Source: an uncultured Methylococcaceae bacterium
Lineage (GTDB): Bacteria > Pseudomonadota > Gammaproteobacteria > Methylococcales > Methylococcaceae
Assembly: GCA_903859815.1 (NCBI GenBank)
Contig: CAIOOA010000212.1
Span: 1-42,223 of the forward strand
Length of the DNA stretch: 42,223 nucleotides
Direction: 5' to 3'
Shown piece after piece: positions 1 through 7,800 of the stretch. Below the pieces are notes generated by a model that ran no database searches, had not been told where the DNA came from, and saw only the letters and a list, made by a program, of their open reading frames with translations. A program made the position numbers and the translations under genes. How positions within the stretch are numbered: the first letter of the stretch is position 1; each line of letters starts with the position of its first letter.

Positions 1-41
1 AGGGAGGTGAATCTGCGGGTTGGCGTGTACCTTGAATCAAA

Positions 42-106
42 CACTTACATAACGACGAGTTACCGTCCATGGCACTGGATTCCTGCATCCCTGCTGGAAT
101 GACGGC
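42..106 (-). repeat. Dispersed about 65-bp repeat, copy 1
   Basis: Read on the minus strand, this block matches 26316-26381 for most of its length. Both begin gccgtcattcc, share ggaatccag, and end in a GGTAACT/GTCG segment followed by an ataa-containing end. It is a non-coding dispersed repeat containing the common 'gtcattccggc' palindrome type. The first 530 bases of the window contain no convincing gene, only this and the next two repeats. Confidence 0.6.
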
Positions 107-137
107 ACTACGTCTTGGCTGGACTTGTGTATAACGA

Positions 138-226
138 TGAGCGTTTCGGCGTGGGAATGCCGCCTAGACCGCTCTGCGGTATATGGCGCGGAGCGCTATA
201 ATTCGGGCTCCCACGCAGGAGCGTCA
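138..226. repeat. REP-like palindromic element (cgtgggaa family)
   Basis: A GC-rich segment containing gcgtgggaatgccgcc, an internal accgctctgcggt hairpin and a closing ctcccacgcaggagcg. The same arrangement recurs at 10087-10180 and, more diverged, at 2792-2889. The outer arms (gttcccacgc / gcgtgggaac) are complementary, so the element can fold into a compound hairpin. It is intergenic in all three cases. Confidence 0.65.
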
Positions 227-243
227 CTGCCATAAAGTTAGGC

Positions 244-344
244 CGTCATACCGGCAGGGATTGCCGGTATCCAGAACACAGGGAGGTGAATCTGGCTTGC
301 CCTCTTTTGGCTTCTGGGTTCCGGCAATCCCTGCCGGAACGACG
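244..344. repeat. Inverted repeat with 33-bp arms (MITE/BIME-like)
   Basis: The left arm at 244-276 and the right arm at 312-344 are reverse complements at 29 of 33 positions. Each arm also contains its own small palindrome (ccggca...tgccgg). The spacer is 35 bp with no coding potential. The structure resembles a non-autonomous mobile repeat or BIME and would fold into a long hairpin in RNA. Confidence 0.7.
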
Positions 345-380
345 AGATTTTTCTTAACTTAATGGGGCAGTGATGCAGGA

Positions 381-531
381 GCGTGGGAACCAGCTTAAAA
401 CTTTTTATTACGAGGCAAACCAGACGGTGAAGGGACTCCACACCGTCAACAAACAGACGTAAAAGCCACCGTCATCCAAGCTGTTTTTAGAAAAAAAGAG
501 GTTTTTTTGTTAAACCCAAGCGAGAAGTATC
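381..531 (+). promoter_or_regulatory. Conserved 5' leader of dockerin gene copy 1
   Basis: This non-coding leader is conserved with the leader of the second dockerin gene (3688-3827 plus 4798-4863). Conserved parts are aggcaaaccagacgg (413-427 here), a gaaggga/tccac segment, an agccacc block, and an unusual A-run/GAGG/T-run dyad at 491-508 (A7-GAGG-T7 here, A6-GAGG-T8 in copy 2). A 7-bp stem pairs gacggtg (423-429) with caccgtc (441-447). Conservation in both copies suggests a transcribed leader with regulatory structure. No clear sigma-70 promoter is visible. Confidence 0.45.
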
Positions 532-1719
532 ATGAAAACACACGACAAGAACAATCCAAGAACAGGGGCGATGGGTCCACTGGCCTTCCTCACCCTAACC
601 TGTCTGCTCATCGTCGGCGGCACTCAACCCGCCTCGGCAAATACCTACACCGTCACCTCCACGCAGTGCAATGGGACGGGTTCCCTGCGCGAGGCCATTG
701 ATTTGGCCAACAACAACCCCGGGGTGGATACCATCACGTTTTCCCCGCCGGGTTTGACCATCAATGTCTCCGGTAGTCGATGTGTCGTCCCAGGTGGGAC
801 AGATTATATCGCCAATGTCACGGAGTCCGTCATTTTCCAAGGCAATGGTGCGGTCATCAAGGGCAATCAAGTATTCGTCTCGTCCAGCTTGGCGATTAAT
901 CCTTACCGTGAGGATATCTGCCCGGCAGACCCTAATCAACGGTATTTGCTTGCAGCCATATCACCCCCCTTTCTGAAGGTGGCGGTTGCCGGTGTAGAGG
1001 TCACCATCGCGGACATGAGCTTTAAGGCATTGCCTTGGTTTGCCCAGTTTAGTCAAGGTTCTTCCCTGACTCTGGACAACGTCTGGTTGCGGGCCATAAA
1101 CGAGGTGCAACATTGTGGTGCCACTAGCCACGCCGGTATTCAGGTTAGTGACGGCGGCAAGCTGACCATCAAAAACAGCCATTTTGAACAAAATCACAAC
1201 TGGTCGTGGGATTTTGGAATAATTTTTGGTGCATTCCTGCAAGGTTACAATAACGCGCAACTGGTGATTGACAGTACCCTCATTGAGAACTCAAACACAA
1301 AAGGAGCCATCAACTGGTTCGGCGATGTCACGATCACCAACAGCCGGTTTGTCTATGCTGGCGGGATCGCCTTGCAAAGTGGAAACTCTGAAATCGTCAA
1401 TAGTGTTTTCTGGCTGTCTCCTGTCAGAGATTGGAGCCGTATCATTGCCAGTACAACGGTATCCCCTCCGGGGAGTGCGACACTGGATATCACGGCCTCC
1501 ACCATTGTGGCCGAGATGAACGATTGCTCACCCAATTGCAGTAGCTACCCCGGTGCACCCTTTTATGTGTCGAGTGGTGCCACGGTCAACTTATACCAAA
1601 CCGCCGTGGGGGTGATGTCTCCTACTGGAATTGACCCGACCTTGGGGGGGGTGGTTCTTATACGGCGGATGAATATACCTTCGTCAAGCCAGTCACGAAT
1701 CAAGATGCGGCGACATTGA
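532..1719 (+). CDS. Secreted beta-helix protein, 5' part of frameshifted dockerin protein copy 1
   Basis: This is the N-terminal part of a secreted protein paralogous to the 4864-9363 product. A signal peptide is visible (charged start, hydrophobic TCLLIVGGT, cleavage near PASA-N). It is followed by a CSLREAI-like segment (GSLREAIDLANNNPGVDTI) typical of extracellular parallel beta-helix proteins, then beta-helix-like repeats to the end. The start at 532 follows a weak gagaag Shine-Dalgarno-like stretch. The reading frame leaves the ancestral frame at a run of eight G (1644-1651). The last 22 or so residues are therefore out of frame, and the real continuation lies in the frame that yields the next entry. 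One extra G, or two fewer, would join the two into one protein of about 745 residues. The gene is either phase-variable, decayed, or affected by a homopolymer read error. Confidence 0.7.
   Translation: MKTHDKNNPRTGAMGPLAFLTLTCLLIVGGTQPASANTYTVTSTQCNGTGSLREAIDLANNNPGVDTITFSPPGLTINVSGSRCVVPGGTDYIANVTESVIFQGNGAVIKGNQVFVSSSLAINPYREDICPADPNQRYLLAAISPPFLKVAVAGVEVTIADMSFKALPWFAQFSQGSSLTLDNVWLRAINEVQHCGATSHAGIQVSDGGKLTIKNSHFEQNHNWSWDFGIIFGAFLQGYNNAQLVIDSTLIENSNTKGAINWFGDVTITNSRFVYAGGIALQSGNSEIVNSVFWLSPVRDWSRIIASTTVSPPGSATLDITASTIVAEMNDCSPNCSSYPGAPFYVSSGATVNLYQTAVGVMSPTGIDPTLGGVVLIRRMNIPSSSQSRIKMRRH
1644..1651 (+). other. G8 homopolymer at the frameshift in dockerin protein copy 1
   Basis: Eight consecutive G separate two frames that together encode one protein. 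Upstream, the frame gives IDPTLGG. Downstream, the other frame gives GSYTADEYTF followed by KPVTNQDAATLKLL, with no stop between the tract and the next entry. Homopolymeric G tracts within coding sequence are known slipped-strand contingency sites, and also known sequencing-error sites. The sequence alone cannot separate these. Confidence 0.75.
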
Positions 1720-2771
1720 AATTGTTGACCGGGCAACCCAGTCTCTTGACGGGTACGCCTGCATTACCGCTCGATCCTAAAATATTGGACCCCGTCTCCA
1801 GTATCTGGCCGGAATATCCGGTTATTAATAAATACCCAGGCATTGCCACTCCTTTGATCGGCCCAGCCAGCCAGCCGGGTGTGTTGATTGATGCAATTCC
1901 AAATGCCGTTTGTCCGGGTGGGGCAAACGCAGTGCTTAACCCCCTCGACGGTTCGTGCATCACCCAAGATGTGTTAGGCAACCCCCGCTGGGATGCCGGC
2001 AATGGCAAGCGCAACATCGGCGCAATCCAAAACGTACAAACTCCGCATTTAACGCTACAGGGCAGCGGTGATGCTTCGGTCGATCTGGGTTGGAACCAGC
2101 CGACGGGCAGCTTGACCGGATACAAGATCATCTTTCACCCGTTTGGCAATCCGAGCACCCAGGAAGTCACCATTCCCAGCCCGACCACACTCCAGAATCA
2201 GGTCACTGGCCTGACCAACGGAACACAGTATTGCTTCATCATTCATGCGCTAACGCCTACCGAGGGTCCAGACTCGAACGAAGTGTGTGCCACACCTTTT
2301 GGCCCAGTCGGCATTCCCGTCGTCACAGCGATTCCAGGGGTAAGCCAAGTGGAACTTTTCTGGACTGAACCCAGCATGGGCGCTCGCCCGGGCCCCTTCA
2401 GCTACTTCGTGACCTACCGGGTCAAAGGGCAACTTGAATGGGTGAACGGTCCCGGCTACCTTTCGGGGCGGATCACGACCATTCCGGGGCTGACGGGCGG
2501 CATCGAGTACGAATTTGGCGTGTTTGGTCAAACTGACGACGGTGCGACCCCTTCCGAGTTGGGCACGACCACCGCAACCCCAATCAAGTCCTGTGACGTG
2601 AATAGCAACGGGTCGGTGAACAAGACTGACATCGGGTTGATCAACGCAGCACGGAACACGCCAGCCAGCGGGGCGAGCGACTTGCGCGACCATAACTCGG
2701 ACGGCGTCATCAACCTGTATGACTCCCGCCAGTGCGTGTTGCTTTGCACCAAGCCCTTGTGTGCGCTGTGA
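1716..2771 (+). CDS. FN3-dockerin C-terminal part of frameshifted surface protein copy 1
   Basis: The genuine frame opens upstream of this first ATG, just after the G8 tract. The protein completes the beta-helix region, then has two fibronectin type III-like modules (about residues 110-200 and 200-290). It ends in a dockerin-like domain over roughly the last 60 residues. The two calcium-loop-like repeats there are DVNSNGSVNKTDIGLINAAR and a second around HNSDGVINLYDSRQC, with four conserved cysteines. The same C-terminus ends the 1499-residue paralogue at 9363. Between the beta-helix and FN3 parts, this copy lacks the LamG/kelch insert of the paralogue. Dockerins bind cohesins, and a cohesin-like PEP-CTERM protein is encoded 150 bp downstream on the same strand. 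Independent translation from 1716 is doubtful without frame correction. Confidence 0.7.
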   Translation: MKLLTGQPSLLTGTPALPLDPKILDPVSSIWPEYPVINKYPGIATPLIGPASQPGVLIDAIPNAVCPGGANAVLNPLDGSCITQDVLGNPRWDAGNGKRNIGAIQNVQTPHLTLQGSGDASVDLGWNQPTGSLTGYKIIFHPFGNPSTQEVTIPSPTTLQNQVTGLTNGTQYCFIIHALTPTEGPDSNEVCATPFGPVGIPVVTAIPGVSQVELFWTEPSMGARPGPFSYFVTYRVKGQLEWVNGPGYLSGRITTIPGLTGGIEYEFGVFGQTDDGATPSELGTTTATPIKSCDVNSNGSVNKTDIGLINAARNTPASGASDLRDHNSDGVINLYDSRQCVLLCTKPLCAL

Positions 2772-2791
2772 CCGCAAGAAGTAGCTCTGTC

Positions 2792-2889
2792 GTTTCCACG
2801 TTCCGGCGTGGGAACGGCATCTTGACTGCTCTGCTGTTGATGGCGCGGAGCGCCGCCCTAGGGGTTTCCACGCTATGGAGCGTGGGAAC
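2792..2889. repeat. REP-like palindromic element between dockerin and cohesin genes, copy 1
   Basis: The element comprises gtttccacgttccggcgtgggaac at one end and gtttccacgct...agcgtgggaac at the other, around a ggcgcggagcgcc hairpin. The equivalent interval of copy 2 carries a single unit of the same family (9384-9407). It sits between a dockerin gene and a cohesin-like gene both times, so it could act as an mRNA-processing or partial-termination structure. That role is inference. Confidence 0.7.
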
Positions 2890-2921
2890 CATTCAACTCA
2901 AACTTAAGAGGAAATTAATTC

Positions 2922-3524
2922 ATGAACCTACACCAAACACTCCTGCGCACCGCACTGGGCATCGCCCTGCTGTTGGGTGCATCCCAAGCCTCCGCCGCCC
3001 CGGTTACGCTGCGCCTGCTGCCAGCGGTGCAGAATGCAATTCCAACCCAAACCGTCAACCTGGCTCTTACCATCAGCGGGCTAGGTGAACATACCGCACC
3101 CTCGCTCGGTGGGTTTGATATCAATTTCGCCTTTGACTCGTCTATACTCACTTTTACTGGATACACGCTAAGCAGCTCGCTTGGCGCGGTGGGAACCGAG
3201 GCTGATGACCTTAGCACCGGTGCAACGGGCAACACGATCAACCTCGCCGAAGTCAGCATCCTGTCGCCGTCGCAACTCGCCACTCTTCAGCCGTCCGAAT
3301 TCACCTTCGCGACCCTGAGTTTCCGGGTGGACAATCTGCCCCAATTTAAACAGACGTTTGTTTTCTTTGAGTCGATCAAGGTGCTGAGCGATGAAAATGG
3401 CGATCCACTGCAAATTGCCTCACTCAACGGTGCGCAGATCGGCAACCCAGTCCCCGAACCACCCGCCTTCTTGCTGTTCGGCTTGGGGCTGGTGCTGCTG
3501 GTTCGCAGCCGGCGGCGCGTGTGA
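2922..3524 (+). CDS. Cohesin-like PEP-CTERM surface protein, copy 1
   Basis: A 200-residue secreted protein. A signal peptide (GIALLLGASQASA) is followed by a single cohesin-like beta-sandwich module, about residues 27-175. Cohesin hallmarks are a TVNLALTISGL strand, GGFDINFAFDSSILTFTGY (the 'yD..L.f' signature) and FTFATLSFRVDN near the middle of the domain. The C-terminus is a classical PEP-CTERM tripartite signal: PVPEPPAFLLFG, a hydrophobic helix, then RSRRRV. Exosortase would cut and retain the protein at the cell surface. A good Shine-Dalgarno (aagagg) precedes the ATG at proper spacing. It lies directly downstream of a dockerin-bearing gene, suggesting it is that protein's surface receptor. 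The paralogue at 9440 is closely similar over its full length. Confidence 0.85.
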   Translation: MNLHQTLLRTALGIALLLGASQASAAPVTLRLLPAVQNAIPTQTVNLALTISGLGEHTAPSLGGFDINFAFDSSILTFTGYTLSSSLGAVGTEADDLSTGATGNTINLAEVSILSPSQLATLQPSEFTFATLSFRVDNLPQFKQTFVFFESIKVLSDENGDPLQIASLNGAQIGNPVPEPPAFLLFGLGLVLLVRSRRRV

Positions 3525-3557
3525 TTTTTATGATCGTTCCCACGCTCCGGCGACAAT

Positions 3558-3683
3558 GCCATTAACTTAACAATTTTTCCGTTTGCCCTGAGCCTGTCGA
3601 GTGGTGGGCGGAAAATACAATTCTTTGATGTTTAAGACGTTCATGGTTCGACAGGCTCACCACGAACGGCTTAAGTTAATGGC
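3558..3683. repeat. BIME-like inverted repeat inserted inside a REP palindrome
   Basis: The outer arms are gccattaacttaa (3558-3570) and ttaagttaatggc (3671-3683). The inner arms are ccctgagcctgtcga and tcgacaggctcac, the widespread 'gagcctgtcga' repeat type. The element interrupts a cgtgggaa-family palindrome. The flanks carry an 11-bp direct repeat, acgctccggcg, at 3542-3552 and 3688-3698, as a target-site duplication would. No gene lies in this stretch. Confidence 0.75.
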
Positions 3684-3687
3684 AATA

Positions 3688-3827
3688 ACGCTCCGGCGTT
3701 GGAACCATAAAAAATTTATCATCACTAGGCAAACCAGACGGGGAAGGGATTCCACAACGTCAATAAACAAGAAGTTAGAGCCACCTTCATCTAGGCTGTT
3801 TTCAGAAAAAAGAGGTTTTTTTTGTTA
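3688..3827 (+). promoter_or_regulatory. Leader of dockerin gene copy 2, upstream half (split by an IS)
   Basis: This is homologous to 381-506 ahead of copy 1, including aggcaaaccagacgg at 3727-3741, the agccacc block and the A-run/GAGG/T-run dyad at 3806-3823. The hairpin arms seen in copy 1 are less complementary here (gacgggg against caacgtc). Leader homology resumes at 4798 on the other side of the insertion sequence, so the IS now separates most of the leader from the gene. Confidence 0.5.
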
Positions 3828-4773
3828 CAATACCTTCGCCAAAATTCATGCCGCTTTAGCATGAATCCTGCCGATTTCCGCAGCTTGAAAATCCTGTCGT
3901 CGATTAAAAATTCCTCGCCCGTTTTGCCGAGCGAATTTAAAATCCTCCGCGTGTATTTTCGCGCCCTGAAGGTCGTTTTCAAGTCCAGCATGCTGCCTCC
4001 GTTCAGGCCCTCCATTTTGCCGCACAATAGCCGCGAGAAGGTCACCATGAACAGGGAGAAGTTGGCGAAATTCCCGACCTGCGTCTCCTTGACGTTCATG
4101 AAGTCTTCCAGCCCCCAGTATTGCTTGGCATGCCTGAAGTCAAACTCGATCTGGAACCTCAGCGAGTAGTATTCGATCAGGGTATCGGCGGTCAGGGCCA
4201 AGTCGTCGCTGAACAGCAGCACCTTGGCGCTGCGCCCGGTCTTCAGGTTGGTCTTCACGATGACGACGACATTCAGCCGCTCGGGGAAGTTCCTGTGCCA
4301 CGCCTGCGCCTGCAGGTTCAAAAAGCACAGGCCGGGGAGCGGCTTGTTGTAAATCGAAGAAAAAAAATCCCCAAACCATGTGTTTCCTTGCCCGACTTGG
4401 TCACCACGACCTCATCGCCGGTCAGCAGCCAAACCCGCTTCGCCCCTGCCAAAGGCTGCTTGACGAGTTGCCAGCGCAACGCCGGCTAATCGATTTTTTC
4501 CTTGAAAAAACGCTGCACCGTCCGGTAGCTCCCGCCCTTTTCGGCCCAGCGGGACAGCCCTAGCATGGTGACGCGGCCTGTCATCGCCAGCACGGCCTCG
4601 ACGATGATGGCGAGTTGGTTCAGGGTGCGCCGATTCAAGTGTGGACTCAAGGCGCTTAGAGTTGCTATGATTTCAGTAATGGTCAGATTGGGATCAGATG
4701 CCGGACGTTGAGGTAAACCCCGGTATTCTACCTTTTCTGACCACCCATCCTTGCCCCGAACCTCAAAAAACAC
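3791..4773 (-). pseudogene. Degenerate DDE transposase of the leader IS
   Basis: Three minus-strand reading segments form one DDE-type transposase (IS4-like fold judged by eye). The N-terminal part (4773-4486) includes RRTLNQLAIIVEA and SYRTVQRFFKEK. The middle part encodes WLLTGDEVVVTKSGKETHG, with a catalytic-type Asp. The C-terminal part includes YYSLRFQIEFDFRHAKQYWG, with the terminal catalytic-type Glu region. Two lesions disable it: an in-frame TAG at 4486-4488 (perhaps from TGG), and a frameshift at a T8 run (A8 on the plus strand, 4361-4368). The frame also runs through the inverted repeat into flanking DNA, so the natural end is uncertain. Not functional as read. Confidence 0.75.
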
Positions 4774-4797
4774 TCATGCTGATTGGCGAAGGTATTG
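3828..4797 (-). mobile_element. Insertion sequence, 970 bp, with perfect 15-bp ends
   Basis: The left end caataccttcgccaa (3828-3842) is the exact reverse complement of the right end ttggcgaaggtattg (4783-4797), and weaker similarity extends inward. A 6-bp target duplication, ttgtta, flanks it (3822-3827 and 4798-4803). The uninterrupted leader of copy 1 shows the pre-insertion arrangement. The transposase inside is broken although the ends are intact, so it could move only if a related transposase acts in trans. It sits between the leader and coding region of the second dockerin gene. Confidence 0.85.
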
Positions 4798-4863
4798 TTG
4801 TTATAAACCCAACCGAGAAGTATCATCAAAACACACGACAAGAACTATCCAACAACCGGGGCG

Positions 4864-7800
4864 ATGGGGCTTTTGGCCTTCCTCGCTCAGACCCTAAGCC
4901 TCCTTCCCGCAGTCGCCGCGTTGCTGCTGGGAGGGGTACAGACCAGTTTAGCGGCAACTTTTGAAGTCACGGAAGTGGACTGTATGGCTTCGCCGGGCGG
5001 GTGGAAGTGGGCGGTCGAACAGGCCAACGCCAATCCGGGGCGGGACACCATCCAAATTAGAACGGATTTTTCTCCCGGCAATTGCCCGCGCCGTCCCACA
5101 GAACAATACCCTGACTTTCACGTCACCCAGTCGGTAGACATTGTTGGCAACGGCTTTTACGTCTTAGACGATCCGATGTGGGTTGATGCCAATGGCCAAG
5201 TCAATCCCTTGGGGAGTTGTCCTAATAGTAGCTTCGACAAGATGATAAGCGATGGCAGTGGTTTTATCGATATAGGTCAGCGCAACACGGACAACACAGG
5301 GGTCGAAGTCACGATTAACGGGCTGAATATGAGAAATTTGTTCGGGGTAGCCATTGTCCGCAAGGGCGCGAAGCTGACGATTGAAAACGCTTACATTCAT
5401 GATGTTTATAGCATTTTTACTTTTAGTCAATGCATTACACCCATCATTGAAGCTCAAGAGAAGGTCGATTTGACCCTGCGCAATGTCAGATTTAGCATGA
5501 TGACTCTGACGACAGACGCCTATATGTCGACTGAGTTTCCGGTGAGCACTGCGTTCATCGATGGAGGACTCGGCGGTGGAAACCTCGTCATGGATGGGGT
5601 TTTGATGGAAGGATTCGTCGGCAATCACGCGACGGCCATTCGTTGGGTTGACGGTACTGTAAAGATCGTCAATAGCCAAATGGTTAACAGTCACGGTATA
5701 TGGTTGAACAACGTGACCATGGATTTTGTCAATTCGACCTATGTCGCTAGTCCTGCCGGGATGGGGTTCAACGACAATTTCCTGATCGACAAATCCAACG
5801 TTAAATTCCAAGCCAGTACGTTCTGGTGGGGACTGACGGGAGACCCCTGCGACCGCACAAAACCGGGATATCAATGCGCTCCCAAAGTCACGGGCTTTTA
5901 CGCCGAACATCCGGCAGACTTCCCCGTTGAAAACAGCGGCAGTAACATTCGATTTGAGAGTTCAGCCATCGGATCGCAAGCCACTTTTTCATGGGCAGCT
6001 TTAATGGGTGATCCGATCCAGTTCACCTCCGATGCCATGACGTGGTTCCAACCCCGTGCAGAACAAAATGCCGCAGCCATTACTGCCATACTGCCCAATG
6101 CGCTGACGGCCCTGCCGGGTCTGCCCGATTTCCCATCCTTCTCTTCGAATGAGTACTTCTGGGACATCACTCCATTAGTCCCCGGCACCTTGATCGAAGC
6201 GGTACCCAATGCCGGTTCCGGCGGTGCCAATGAGCTTAAAAGTCCCACGGCTGTAGTCGCTTATACAGACGATTTCAACCGCGCCAATTCCGATTGGGGC
6301 GCGGCAAGCGGCGGTTGGGTTGATACTTATTCTGGTATTCGTTTCAACAATAATGCACTGGAAGTAAAATATGGCTTAGGTGATTCTATAAATTACTTCA
6401 TTGGATGGGCAGGAAGAGATACAAGTTTAAATAGACCAGCTTCAGAAGCCAGCATATACAATAAAATTGAAGCAGACATCTACATAAGTGAACCTAGTTC
6501 CCATGGATTTTTGCTGAGATTGAATGGAAGCGAGAGAGCTACTTTGTCCGCACTCGCTATTTGGATAAGAAAAAACGCCGGAATATCCTATGTAAACGTT
6601 GTCTATTGGGATGGGGGCTGGGTAAACCCCCAAGCAAATGAGGGTGCGATCTCTGGTGGGTTGACAGTCGGCCAATGGTACAAAGTCACCGCAGAAATTT
6701 CAGGCAGCAACCCAGCAGCATGGAGTTTGTCGATAAAAAACAGCAGCAACACAACTGTTTATAGCGCAAGCGGCAATCTTTCAGCAGCGACTTATCCAAA
6801 ACTGCAAGGAACCGGAACGGTAGGTATCGCCCCGATTGATTCACTAGGTATTGGAATCTACGATAATATTACAATTTGGAAAGATATAACTCCAGTCGCA
6901 CCAAGCGCTCCTTCCATCATACTCCATTCCGACCCGGAAATTCCTGCCAATAATCCGCTACTGGCACTCATTGAGAACATGCCAGAGCAATCATGGCTGA
7001 AGGTCAACACTAATCTAGTGTCGGCGGCATGGACACCCTACAACAAAAGCTTAACCGGAGAAAATGACAATCAGTCCTCTGTGATAGGGGCTTGGTCTAG
7101 CTTTGCGTGGGATACCGAAAACGGCGGCATCATCATGTTTGGAGGTGGACATGCCAACACCGGCAGCAATGCGGTTTTACTATGGGATAGTGCCACCTTG
7201 CAATGGAGGGTAGGCTCTTTACCTACCAAGATTGAGTATCACCCCGAAATTACCGACCAAACATGGCTAACCGTGGACCCGGATTCGCCACAATCTTCCC
7301 ACTGCTACGACAATAACTTATTCCTTACCCTATCCAAGCGTTTCCTCACCTTTGGCGGCTCTGTTTATATGCAAACCGGGATATTCAGAAGGCTGCGCGA
7401 TGGCGTTTTAGTGAATGCTGGCCCATTCTTTTTCGACCCTGCCAAAGCCGATGCGAACAAAGTAGGCGGCGTTACTGGCTCTGGGGTAGACCCGAATGAC
7501 CTAGGCTCAGGCGCATGGCAAAATCGGGATATTTGGTACAACTTACCCACACAAGCACTTACGACCAATAATTTCTTGGCAGGGACAACGGACACTTACA
7601 TTGAAGATGGCAAGGATGTTGTCCTGTTCCAAAACTATTCCGGCATCTACAAGTACACGATCAACAGCGTTGACACCCTGACAACTGACACTATTACGCA
7701 TGTGGCTGGCCCTCCCTACTGGGGTGAACAAGGCGCGGGGGCTTACAACCCCTATTCCAAGCTTTATGTGAAAACTGGAAGCCCAACCCTGTTCTCGTAT

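Noticed and set aside
4140-4379. A separate small gene in a third frame within the IS
   Set aside because: It is an out-of-frame reading of the broken transposase around its T8 frameshift.
5164-5910. A 248-codon open frame on the minus strand inside the large dockerin gene
   Set aside because: It lies opposite a well-supported beta-helix coding region, has no ribosome binding site and no family-like composition; it is a shadow of the plus-strand gene.
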